Source: Melitaea cinxia
Lineage: Eukaryota > Arthropoda > Insecta > Lepidoptera > Nymphalidae
NCBI RefSeq assembly: GCF_905220565.1
Contig: NC_059398.1
Coordinates: 18,807,210 to 18,871,209 of the forward strand
Reading direction: 5' to 3'
DNA length: 64,000 nt
Below the pieces are notes generated by a model, which made no database searches, was not told where the DNA came from, and saw nothing but the letters and a program-made list of their open reading frames with translations. Below, one piece after another: positions 33,971-45,606 of this stretch (position 1 is its first letter; each line of letters opens with the position of its first letter). The position numbers were made by a program, and so were the translations under genes.

Positions 33971-34774
33971 ACAGATTATTTTACATATTACAGTTAAAAA
34001 CCACTATTAAAATTAAATTATCCCGTAGAGTTTTAATTAACTTAGCTTCTCATGATAAGGTTATTGAGTAAGGATTTAAAATCACAATAAACTTTTCTAT
34101 TTATTCGGTTGAAGAGCTGCAATAGTTATTAAAGCATAAAGAACGAAGTGTCGACTCTCACTTATTCACTGCGCAAACAATAGGAGACATTTGCATATGC
34201 ATTTACACAAAGAGCCAGAGAGCGGCATTCTTCGACGTTGCCTTTAAGTGTATTGTGTCAGGATAAGCTCGTAATCGCGGTACGAGTGCGGCGCCCACTC
34301 GCGGAGCTGTCGTCGACAAATCGCGGTCACTTTCGACGAGACGTCACGAGCTGTCTGAAAGCTCGCTGCATTCTACTACGCTACTTTTCGAATGGAATTA
34401 AATTACAGAGGCTTAAAAGTAATTAACGGAACTTGTATAGTCTGTAAATGTTTCTGTATAATCTTCTGTCTCTTAGTAGTTTCTGTATAGAACCGCTCTG
34501 GTGAAATGTTGCGTGTCTGCCTACATACCGGCAGTTTTGCGAGTTCAATTCCCGCTCGAGATGGAAGAGTTTAACAGATTGCGCGATTAGCATATAATTT
34601 CTCTCCCACCTTAACTTCTATTTAAAGATAGATATTTGAAGAAATGCAGATGTTTATTTCGTGCAGGAGTGGAACCCGAGTGTGGCCGACAACAAGCTGC
34701 AATAAAACTCTCACCATCACCTTCTTAATCTGTCCTTCTAGTCTATAGTTTATTATATTTTATTTATTTAATTA
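33971..34774. other. intergenic with a tRNA-like SINE scrap
   Basis: Positions 34500-34575 resemble a SINE head (ggtgaaatgttgcgtgtctg … gcgagttcaattcccgctcg) with a B-box-like motif. A CpG-rich patch lies at 34265-34360. No gene is supported. Confidence 0.45.
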
Positions 34775-35227
34775 ACTAGCGACCCGCCCCGGCTTCGCAC
34801 GGGTGCAATGCTGATACTAAATATACTACAGAATGTTTTTATTTATAGTGTGAAGCTAGCTTATAGCATGGTTATTAACATAATAACAACAACATTCAAA
34901 TATGCGTCGTTCGATTACACGTTGTTACAGAATGCGTTGAAGAAATAAAGGTTCACTGCTCGTTCCCCGTAGATGATAGCGTGATATTATGTAGCCTATA
35001 TGTTGACTCGACTTCTTAATAATATTCGTGCCAAATTTGAAGTAAATCCATGCAGTACTTTTTGAGTTTATCCCGGACATACATACAGACAAACAGACAA
35101 ACGGACAAAAATTCTAAAAACTATATTTTTGGCTTCGCTATCGATTGTAGATCACACCCCAAGTATTCTTTTAAAAAATACTCAATGTACAGTTCTGACT
35201 TTCCTACCATTTTATATGTATAGATTA
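34775..35227 (+). repeat. Family H element, complete copy
   Basis: Starts 'actagcgacccgccccggct' and 'tcgcacgggtgcaatgctga', and ends 'ttcctaccattttatatgta' and 'tagatta'. It includes 'gtttatcccggacatacata' and 'tcgctatcgattgtagatca'. A 5'-truncated close relative is at 62975-63157. The 60-codon minus frame at its right end is not a gene. Confidence 0.8.
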
Positions 35228-35529
35228 ATGAAGCAATAGTCCAGTAAATGTATGACAATTTAAGTGTAACATTTAAATCGCACTCTGTGAGGCTAACAAT
35301 CACCTATCGAAGTTTACAAAATATTTACTATTACTCGTAACAACATAAAATACTAAATATGACAATGTAATATATATACACACATAATTGATGATATAAA
35401 TACACATAAATTATGTTTTATTGTGACCTATTAATAGTAGAATCACTTTGAAAAAGAAGGTCATGAAATATGAAAACTTGAAATATGAAACACAAAATAT
35501 GAAAATGTAAAAGTAGTCTAATGCATATT
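35228..35529. other. intergenic, nothing recognised
   Basis: AT-rich spacer. No coding frame with protein-like features. Confidence 0.45.
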
Positions 35530-35985
35530 GTAGTATTGAAGAGGTTATTATATACTTTATTGCACTAAAAAATAATATACAGAAAATTACACGTAAAGTT
35601 GATGGCAAAGGTGGACTTATCTCTAGAAGAGATCTCTTCCAGTCAATCAATGGTCATGAGATAGGGTGTCATATAGCGGGGAACACGTAATAGCTAAATA
35701 ACTGTAATATACTACATACTTACAAGTACGTATACGAGTACATGCACTTACATAGACACATAAACATACACACATAAATACATAATATAATATTATAGGT
35801 AATTATATACTTACATACTCACTAAGTAGATGATTGTAAATTAACTTAAAAAATAAAGTGCTCCTTTAATTTACGTTTGAAGGAAACAAGGGAAGGACTT
35901 CATAGTTCATGTCGAGGTTCATAGTTTCGAAGGCATGAATACAAAGCATCTTAAAGACATTAACTGCGCCTTTATGACTCTCGAA
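35530..35985. repeat. Family G LINE 3' region
   Basis: Contains 'aaaggtggacttatctctag', 'aagagatctcttccagtcaa' and, further on, 'ttacgtttgaaggaaacaag'. The related block at 11458 preserves the same centre. I recognise it as the 3' region of a lepidopteran LINE but cannot name the clade. Confidence 0.6.
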
Positions 35986-38900
35986 AATAATTGTATTATT
36001 TCAAAAAATTAAAATCTGTGGTAATTAAAACGTCGAAGAGAAAAGTAAACACCGCCGCCGGCGACGACTTTCACCTTTAACGTACGCACATTAAAAAGCC
36101 CCGTCTCGTGACTCGACACAAGACTGCCAACCCTTTTAGAAGTACTTAAGCCTAGAGCTGAAAATTGTAAATATTTCCGTGAAAGCGGAACATAGTTTTA
36201 CACATAACATATGAATATTTAAATTCGAGAACTTTTAAGTGTATGTCCTTAATTTGTTTTTAATACCGTGCATTGAACATAAGCGATCAATTAAAATTTA
36301 TACAACGAAATCTGGCACGGTTCTATTCATCGTGTCATATGGCACTAAACACCGAAGAGCAGAAATGTATCAAAAACTATTATCGGTTGAATACCATCAC
36401 ACGTCAGATTGCTTGATCAGCAATTGCTGTCGTCATTATCATGAGACGTGCTGTTAAGTGAGCGCGGGTGTCGAGAAAAAATTACGACGTGACTTGGAGG
36501 CGATCCGCCGACGACCAGCGTTTTTTTTTAAGTGATATATCCACAGGCTTATTATGCCCGTGCTTTTGTTATTCTATATATATATAGGTATATTTTTTTA
36601 ACAAGCATCGGTATAATCACCGCAACTTTAGAATCCTAGAAGCCTTAATAACTAGTCTTAAAATTTCTAAAGCTCGACGCGAGTCCACTGGTCAAGACTA
36701 TTGTACATATTGCTTTTTTATATTTTTATATAGTAATTATTTTTATTATATTTACACTTATTTTCTAGCTACAATATATGTACACTTATTTGCTACTTAC
36801 AATGTACACTTAACGACGACCAGCGTTGAGCAGTGTCATCTGCACTGCGCCGGTAAACGACGCGATCACCTCCTACATTATACAGTACCCGGTAATATCG
36901 TATCGCTTAGTTTACCTTCCTGAGATCGCCTAGTAAAGTCTAGTCGTATTTTATTTTCTTCTGAAGCTATGAAATCATTAATTATTTCTAACCAACCATG
37001 ATTTTTAGGTCACATTACATGACTGATATGCTAGCAATCGCGTGTTCAATTTCTACACGTGACAAATATTTGTATAGATCACACGGGTGGATGTCTGGGT
37101 GTTTGTACTTGTATCGTATGATTTTGGAACCCGACGCAGGACTCTGTTCCTAAAGTTGAATGTTGAGTGTGAGGCGTTTATTTGTTTTTATTTATAACTG
37201 TTTGTCCCGACTTCATCCATGTAAAATTCTATAAAGCTAACATTAAATCTTGTATACAATTAAACAGTTTAAATATTTATGTAATGTTCTTGTTTTCACT
37301 ATAAAGTTTAAGCTTTCCAGCTGCCTCACATTGGACAAACAGACAAACAGAAAATAACAGTAAAAACGTATCCAAATCATAATCCAAATACCGTTACAAT
37401 CGAGAAATACAAGTGTGATGCGTACGTGCCGGTGCGATCTCCAGAGCGAATAAAATTTAAAAGTCAAAGATATAGGACACGTATATTTAACGAGGTCGCT
37501 CCGTGTGTCGTAACGTCTGCTCCTACCCCATACCCGCCGATAGCGGCCATCTCAAGTTCTACATTATCCATTTTTTTTAAACTATAACACACTGCGGTAC
37601 TGTAGTTCCACCTGTGCACGACACTTCACTAAAATAAAAGTAATTAGACTTAAGTAAGTGTCCACCAAAACATTTTTTTTTTAAATGTCTTCAATGTACA
37701 GAATTAGCTCCGGAACAGTTCCATCATAAATATAAATAATGCTAAAATTTAATAACTCAATAAATTAAATAATATTATTTAACCTTGAACAAATAATTGT
37801 AATGATAATACTTTATTATAATATTATCCATACAAATATTATAAAATTGTCCAACAAAAATGAATAAGGACGTTAAGGCGTGGGAGCGATTAATTGCAAC
37901 AATGAAGCGAATCAGAGCCAATTGCGGTCGCCGTCCGCCGCTGCGGGTATTGGGTTGCCGCCCGGCTCCAATGCATTAGCTGTGAGCTAATCAGCGGAGA
38001 TGCGGTGGAGAGTACCGAGTCTTGTTCGAGCTGCTCTTCAATCCGAACCGATTATCTTTGACACATTTTAAACAGTTAACAAATTAAGAGAACTAAGCTT
38101 TAAGATATCAGAGCTAAATATTCTACAGTAGTGTTATCAGGAGCGATTGTTAAAATATCAATTAATATCAAACCGCATTTAATTTATCTAAATTGTAGTT
38201 GTGTAATTATATTAATGTCGATCTATATTAGGATGTGTAAAAGAAGCGTTTTGCTGTTTCAAAATACCGATTTAAAAAAAAGAAAAAAAAAACTATGCCC
38301 CGCAATGGGATGATACAGACGGAATCAATCAATCTTCAATTAATATGCAAATCTTTTGATAATTACCGTACTTTAATACCGTCTAATTTTCGTAACGAAA
38401 TTCAAAATATTTCTATTATTTAAAAATCATCATTGGCCTTAGTCCATCTATTGCAGACGATTCAGACAGTGTCAGACAGACACTGTATCGCCTAGGACTC
38501 TTCAGGAAGCACAGAGTTGCCTAAGCTCTGCGCCACCCTTTCGACCTCACTGGCTAGGCCCACAGGAACGACGAGTCGATACGTGTGGAGCCAGTTCGGC
38601 TGCAGAAGTCTTCCGCATTTTAGAGCTGTGATGTGTGTGTGTTAAAAAGTGTAAACGAAGTTATTTCCGGCACAATACAGACCTTGGCGTCTGTGTAAGG
38701 GCTAGTTTAGCGTCGAGCTGGACGAGGTGACCCATCGATTTAGCAGAGTTAATTTTATATTTTATATTCCATAAAAAAAAAATCTTATAACATTCACGCG
38801 GTCGTCAGTTCCTAAAGTAAGCAACGTAATGCTTGTGTTATAGGTAATAGCCGACTTTCGTAGCTAATAATTGTCGCTATTGCTGAAGGGATAGCAAAAA

Positions 38901-39247
38901 TGAATAAGTAAGTAAATAAAGCCTTTATAACAATTAAATCCGGAAGCCCATTACTAATTATAAAACATCGATGTCCCTTTATCTTTACTCATACGTTTAT
39001 AGAAGTGTGAAAAGTTTAAATGTTTACCACAGACATGTCGTAAACGTTATGTCCATTCGTGTGTTTTCGTTCGCGGAACTGTTGCGTTGTTACCAATTCT
39101 AGATATTAACTTTGTTCGTATTACCCATAGATTATACACTTATATACTGTATTACCATTACTGGTGTGATACGATGAAAACGATCGTTCCCTTAAACTGA
39201 ACATTATTTACAACTCATTTTACGTTATTTACAGTTAACTAGTTTTT
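35986..39247. other. intergenic with SINE D scrap and an unclassified repeat-like block
   Basis: Positions 37025-37120 recall SINE D (gtgttcaatttctacacgtg, gacaaatatttgtatagatc). Positions 38410-38760 have the layout of a repeat ('cattggccttagtccatcta', 'cctaagctctgcgccaccct', 'aatacagaccttggcgtctg') that I cannot name. CpG-rich patches lie at 36040-36080, 36470-36520 and 37900-38040. No exon is recognised. Confidence 0.4.
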
Positions 39248-39442
39248 TTTTATCACTCGGTCGGCAAACAAGCGTACGGCTCACCTGGTGGTAAAAGATT
39301 ACCGTAGCTTATAGACGCCTAAAATACCAGAAGCATCGCAAGTGCGTTGCCGACCCAATCCCCAATCCCCCCCAGGAGCTCTAGTCACCTTACTCACCAA
39401 CAGGAACACAATACTGCTTGAAAACAGTATTATTTGATTCCT
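39248..39442 (-). repeat. Family B LINE-tail repeat, partial
   Basis: The plus strand begins with poly(T), then 'tatcactcggtcggcaaaca', 'agcgtacggctcacctggtg', 'agcatcgcaagtgcgttgcc' and 'ggaacacaatactgcttgaa'. It ends at 'acagtattattt', lacking the inner segment. Confidence 0.85.
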
Positions 39443-40673
39443 GAACCGTGCCCACTTCGTTGGGCGTTACTTATTATTTTTGTGATGCAAATAATAAATA
39501 GTAAAGTTTTCATCTCACTCACATTTCTCCGACTTGATTTACATATACTATTATTTTTCACTGATTTTTTTTTCAATAACAATAAAATATAGCCTATATC
39601 GCTCCCGAATAGTATAGGTTTCTATTAGTGAAAGAATTTTGATCATCGGATCAGTAAATACTGATTACCCTTAGAAGATTACCCCCTACAAACAAACAAA
39701 GTTAGAAACTTTACATCTTTATAATATTAGTACAGAATAGTTTACTTATTTATTCTGTATTTAGTTCCTTATATCTGCTCCTTATGCTGGCTCCCGACCT
39801 CGGGCTCCGAGCTGCGGGCGCTGTATACTTGAATAGTTCGTCTGACGTCTGGCGGCCGACTGGACCGACGGTATTGTCTCATTGTTATGGGATACTCGAG
39901 GAATCCTGGAAAGCTTATACTGTTCGTTTTAAAATATATACTTAAATCTTTTAAAAGACGATCTTATGACGAACGTTGAAAGGGTTTCAATTTCACTCGT
40001 CGCGCTCATAGAGTGACATTCCCGCTCGAAGGCTCGCTCGAACGCGGCCGAGACACGCCAACTGCTAATTAAAATGTCTTTTTAAAGCGATTCCCACCGC
40101 GGAGCCATCTACACGAGCTATTATTATTATTTTATGATCGATAATTATCTCTCGCTGAACGTAAAAATATTAATGGAATGTTGCAGTTATATCCTGAGAA
40201 GGCGAGCTATTCGAGAGGCATGGAGCTCGCAACGCGGTCAAGCGCACAGCCTCGCCCCTGTTCTAATGAGACCGCGCCGCGCCGCAGCCTGCGACCTGCC
40301 TCCGTGGTTTGTAGTATCTACAGCATTCCTTGTGTATGTAATTGGTGACTTGGTGTACTTGATTATTAATTTAATTAATTTTAATTTTTATATTAATTTT
40401 CGTATAGAAATATTATAAATTTTTATATTAATTTTCTTATAGAAATATTATGAATTTTTCATCGATACAAAGAAATACTTATTTAGATGTTCAAGATGTG
40501 ACTCTCAAGAAAACTTCAACAGCTTGAGACACATTCTGGCTAATATTTTGTATGTGCTATTTAAACGCGATTTATAGCAATAATGCTGACTGAGCTCTAG
40601 CAACAGTCAACATCTCACAAGTGTCACACATCACACAACTTTTAACTTGCAAACTATACCATCTTCGATTAGC
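39443..40673. other. intergenic with a family H-like scrap and CpG-rich patches
   Basis: Positions 39585-39745 recall family H (tagcctatatcgctcccgaa). GC-rich patches lie at 39780-39880, 40010-40070 and 40200-40310. The 94-codon plus frame at 40134-40418 spans the last patch and ends in AT-rich low complexity. No domain is seen. Confidence 0.4.
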
Positions 40674-40925
40674 CCGACGATGGCGCAGTTTGTAGTAACC
40701 CTGCTTTCTACTCCAGGGGTTGTGGGTTCGATTCCCACCCCGAGTCTGGGTGTAAAATATAATATTTATTTATATGCGTATTATTTAAATGTATGTTTAT
40801 CGAAAAAAAATAATTATGTAGCTATACCAGTCGGCTGTTATTATAACACAAATATTAAGTTGCTTACTTTAGGAACAGATGACCGTATGTCTATAACATA
40901 GACATCTATCTATAGATATCTATCT
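40674..40925 (+). repeat. SINE family C, uninterrupted copy
   Basis: The tRNA-like head reads 'cgacgatggcgcagtttgta' with a clear B box 'ggttcgattcccacc'. The body passes 'cagtcggctgttattataac', 'aaatattaagttgcttactt' and 'aggaacagatgaccgtatgt', and ends in a (TCTA)n tract. It is the empty-site reference for the split copy at 25648, because 'attaagttgcttac' is continuous here. Confidence 0.9.
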
Positions 40926-41516
40926 ATCTATTTAAATAAATAATTAAAATATCTAATGCCCAGCATCGCATCATTGTACACCTGTACTAATTTGTACAGG
41001 TTTATGAGTTATAATGATAAGTAAATAAAAATTAGTATACAAGTGACTTTACTTTCTAATCCCCTTTATATTTTGAGAGTTAATTATGCAGTCTTTGTTC
41101 AGTTAATAAAGCAATATTTGAATTTAATCTTACGCTGTAAAGTCAAAGTGTATAAAAAAGTGAGAAAGCATTTTTACATTTGTTCTGCTGTAGTAGGAAA
41201 CTTTAACACAACTTCATTGATAACTGGTGAATTATCAGGCGGACGTCGCAATGGAGAACTGAGCCGGGCGCTGGACCGCGGGCCGTGGGACACACGTTCA
41301 GATTGACTCGGCGCCGCGACGCGACGTGTAACACCTACCTTATCTGACATCGCTCACCTTTTACAATGCCTTATCTTTGTTGGGCATGTACGGTAGACTT
41401 ATAAGCCAAATAATAGAAACGAACGTTTGATATAAATACCTATTTATTTATACTTTAAAGTACAATTTAAGACAATTTAAGATAAATTTTAAGACAGTTA
41501 CAGACTGTGAAATATT
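40926..41516. other. intergenic, CpG-rich patch
   Basis: (TCTA)n debris, then AT-rich DNA. Positions 41225-41330 are GC-rich, with a short open frame but no domain. The left target duplication of the next family A copy (gaaatatt) lies at 41509-41516. Confidence 0.45.
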
Positions 41517-41832
41517 CATCATTACAGCCTATACAGTCCACTGCTGGACATAGGCCTCCACAAGTTTACGTCAAAAAATAACGTGAACTCATGTGTTTTG
41601 CCCATAGTCACCACGCTGGGCAGGCGGGTTGGTGACCGCAGTACTGGCTTTGTCGCACCGAAGACGCTGCTGCCCGTCTTCGGCCTGTGTATTTCAAAGC
41701 CAGCAGTTGGATGGTTATCCCGCCATCGGTCGGCTTCTTAAGTTCCAAGGTGGTTGTGGAACCTTGTTATCCCTTAGTCGCCTCTTACGACACCCACGGG
41801 AAGAGAGGGGGTGGCTAAATTCTGATAATTGC
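41517..41832 (-). repeat. Family A retroelement, full-length
   Basis: All blocks occur in order, from 'catcattacagcctatacag' to 'gagagggggtggctaaattc'. The short direct repeat gaaatatt at 41509-41516 and 41833-41840 is a likely target duplication. Confidence 0.9.
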
Positions 41833-42911
41833 GAAATATTGATTATTAATAAATAATTTAAAAAAAATTGACTTATATGAGAACATTGCATACTATAATA
41901 GCGTATAGTTCACTCTTATACCTACCCAATTACACATAACCTATCTGACTACCGAGGGGTGCAAAGGGAGCGTGGCAGCCGGGTATAAGGTTCTAAGATG
42001 CTCAAACGGGTCACCTTATACATACAAGTATATGCGTGATAGCAGTTTCAAATTAACAAAATTTTACCACAGATAATGTTAATCTATTGCACTCGTAGGT
42101 CAGATCGAGACATAATTATAAAACGCGGTGGTATATCTCAGCGCCTGACACAGTTGGGACTCGACAATAACAACTCAACAGTTCATTGTTTTAATTACTT
42201 TTGTCCTTATTAAAGTTTTACCGTTAAACGGTACAACGTTGTCTCATGTTGCTCATCGGAACGACTTTTGTGAGACATAAATCATAAAGTAACAAAAGTT
42301 TAAACACAAGAAGTTCTCGTGACGCCTCCCGACGTGTTAGGGACGATAACTTTGTAATTCGAGCTGTTTACATTTTTTGTTCGCGGCCCGCACACGTGCG
42401 CCGCGCGCCGCACACGTGCAGCGCACGCATTCGCACGCCGTCTGCACGCTGCACCAATCATTTACTATTGTCATATTTTTATTTGAAAAGAAATCTGTTT
42501 ATTAAAATTGTAAATCATAAAGATAAAAATTTAATGAACTGGAACTAAGAATGCTAAGAATTAATTAAAAATACTTTGCGTTAGATTGCGAAGCAATAAC
42601 GGTTACAAATAGGTACCTAGTTGACTTGGCTATTTGAAGGAAATAAACGGCACGGAGCCACTTTGCGGTCCGCGGTCCGCTACTGCGCGTCGACCTGCAG
42701 ACCTGCTCCCGATTCGTCTCGCTCGCGTGATGGATCTCGTTAGTCCTCACTATTTGTCGGCGCCCGTTTGAGGCGCCGCTGCTCGTCAGAGGTCACTCGA
42801 CCCGCCTTTGGCGACGAACATTGCGACTAATGTACTAGAAAATCCTTTGCATATTGAAGCAGAGCGACAGAGGGCGGTAAAGCAAAATTATGCAAGCTTA
42901 ATCTTCCAGTT
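41833..42911. other. intergenic, CpG-rich patches
   Basis: Strongly GC-rich patches lie at 42375-42450 (repeated 'cgcacacgtgc' words containing CACGTG E-boxes) and 42650-42800. No coding exon is recognised. Dense E-box words suggest regulatory DNA, by inference. Confidence 0.45.
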
Positions 42912-43012
42912 ACACACAGTTCAGTCGGCTGGCCACGTTCGCCGCAGTGCGCGCCGACTCACACGGTCACCGAGACACGTGTTGACCAACAGAAGACCGC
43001 GAACAGATATAG
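42912..43012 (+). promoter_or_regulatory. Possible promoter and noncoding first exon
   Basis: An arthropod initiator-like 'cagttcagtcgg' (TCAGT at 42921) is followed by a GC-rich stretch of about 90 bases ending in the strong splice donor 'atatag|gtacgtaa' (GT at 43013-43014). There is no initiating frame, so it would be a 5' untranslated or noncoding exon. It could equally be a chance combination in a GC-rich patch. Confidence 0.3.
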
Positions 43013-44835
43013 GTACGTAATACCTAATTCCTAGGATGTCGTAGCTCGTAATGGTTCTTAACCTCAGCTACCTCACTACCTCAGCTCGAATTCAGATTTC
43101 ACCCGTACTAAATACACATGAGAATTGAGAGCGCTTGGTTGTTCATCGCGCGAATTATATGTATTTTCTCCCCACAAACATTACCCATAGTTATTTTTTA
43201 AAAAACGCAACATATAAAATGTTCTTCATACTTATTTCAATTACCATGCTTAATCTCAAGTCCATAACTTCTATATTTACTGAGATATTAAGGTTTTAAT
43301 ACAAAAATAGAGGTAACTTTGCGATTTTTTTGTATCGAGAAAATTTAATGGAATCGTGTTTTCGAAACATATGAAAGATATTTTATGTCCTGAACTGTAC
43401 CATACATAAATTTCAAACTTAAATATTCAGTAGTTTGGAAGATATGGACATCCTGCCGAGTGGAAAATAAGCAATTTGAGGTAGCATACATTCTTAAATA
43501 CTTTCGATTCCGATTTGTTTTGAGTACGACGTGACGGCGTAACAATTACTACGAGGTTTACCAGAAATCTTAAACATGGTTTAATTATTACAATTGATAA
43601 TCCATTACTTTTAATACCTAATGTAATACCTCATAACAGCGGTTTCTCATAACTTTAATATTATACTTCAATATTATATTATATTAATATGTACTAGTAA
43701 TAATATGTGGGCAAAATAGCGTTACATTAGACTTTTACATAATTAATTATAACTATAAAATTAGCCACTTATTTGTTTATAGTATTATTATTCTTAAGCA
43801 GCTGCCGTTCATTCATTCGATGTTTCTGGAGTACAATAGGATTAACCGGTATTAACACTAATATTATTTTGACTTTGAAGTTCCTGACTACATTCAAATG
43901 TAGACGGACTAGTTTATGTGAGATTGAGAGTTTCGGAAGCTGGGAGTGCTACGCTACAGTACACGTCGAAATGCACAGCTGGACGTCTGCATAATTCAGC
44001 GTCTGACCACGGAGACCGCAGCCGCGCGCCGCTGTCAGAGATTCTGCATTACGTATTCTGTTTTGTACAGGATTAACGCTGGCAGTTTCCCTTGGTATAT
44101 GTCATAACTTTAACTATAAAAATATTCACACACTTCTTTTGACTGTGACAATCATCATTTAAACAAAACCAGTTACGTGGTTTGAATGAACATAGCCAAA
44201 ATAATATAGATACGATATTATTTTGTAAAAATTATGGAAACAGTTTAAATATTTTTTTCATATATTTTTGATAAACAATTATTGATTTTTGAAATTTAGT
44301 CTCGAACCTCTTACTGACTGAACATAACCCACCCACTGTCGTCGCGGACGGCTTGGTATCTAATTTGTTATTAAAAGTCATGCGGTGACATTCCGAGGCG
44401 GAGGTCCCCAGTGTTAGGTATTCATGAGGCACTCAGCGACGGCCTACTCGTAATTATGTTTATAGTATTTAAAAATAATACAAAGGGCACTTTCATTACA
44501 ATATCTAATTGTGTTCGCTGCCGTCGTCTATCGGAATGCGTCTAGCGGCCGCCTCGAATACTGAACACGTCGTCGGAGACGTTACCGACCGATTTAATAC
44601 TTACAGAAACGTGCGATTATTTGTTATGTATTTTAACTTTAAATTGAAAAATGTTTGCTTCACTCGATCTTTATAATGTTGCTACAAATATTTATTTTTG
44701 GCCCAAAAACTAATGTCGATAATGTAACGGAACATAATCATAATACTCGCAGTGACGGCGGTCGCGGTCGTGCGTCTCGAGCTACCGCGATCGGCTGGAG
44801 CTTGGCGAGCAGAAATATGCAAGTTACATGTACTT
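43013..44835. other. intergenic, nothing recognised
   Basis: Mostly AT-rich. CpG-rich patches lie at 44000-44030, 44330-44430 and 44510-44590. Short frames have no domain. Confidence 0.45.
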
Positions 44836-44878
44836 TTTTTAACCGACTTCCAAAAAAGGAGGAGGTTCTCAATTCGAC

Positions 44879-44913
<35 letters not shown>

Positions 44914-45606
44914 ATGTTACATCAGAACTTTTGCCCGTGTGGACCGATTTCGACAAATTTTGTTTTAATCGAAAGGTTTTGTGTGCCAATTGGTCCCATT
45001 TAAATTTATTTGAGATCTAACAACTACTTTTCGAGTTATATCTAATAATGCGTTTTTACTTGACGCTTTTTTCGTCGACCTACGTTGTATTATACCGCAT
45101 AACTTTCTACTGGATGTACCGATTTTGATAATTCTTTTTTTGTTGGAAAGAAGATATCCCTAGTTTGGTACCGTGATAACGAAACTAGGATCTGATGATG
45201 GGATCCCAGAGAAATCGAGGGAAACTCTCGAAAATCCGCAATAACTTTCTACTGGATGTACCGATTTTGATAATTCTTTTTTTGTTGGAAAGGGGATATC
45301 TGTAGTTTGATACCATGATAAGGAAACCAGGATCTGATGATGGGATCCCAGAGAAATCGAGGGAAACTCTTGAAAATCCGCTATAACTTTTTACTGGGTG
45401 TACCGATTTTAATAATTTTTAATTTAATCGAAAGCTGATGTTTGTCATGTGGTCACATATAAATTTTATTGAGATCTGATAACTACTTTTTGAGTAATCT
45501 TTGATAACGCGTAGTTACTTGACTATTTTGTCGTCGATCTACGTTGTATTACTCGTCGATGTAATTGAAGTCGGTTTTTTTTTCGTTTGCGAGCAAACAC
45601 AATTAT
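44836..45606 (-). repeat. Family E element, longest copy, with tandem internal unit
   Basis: Starts 'ttaaccgacttccaaaaaag', then 'gaggttctcaattcgactgt' and a 29-base T tract. It ends 'gatgtaattgaagtcggt' and 'tcgtttgcgagcaaacacaa'. The internal unit occurs twice in direct tandem, 45101-45242 and 45243-45384, each 142 bp and differing at several sites. Open frames over the T tract are shadows. Confidence 0.9.

Noticed and set aside
44655..45020. A 121-codon frame containing a run of phenylalanines
   Set aside because: It is created by the T tract inside the family E element; the antisense frame reads as poly-lysine.
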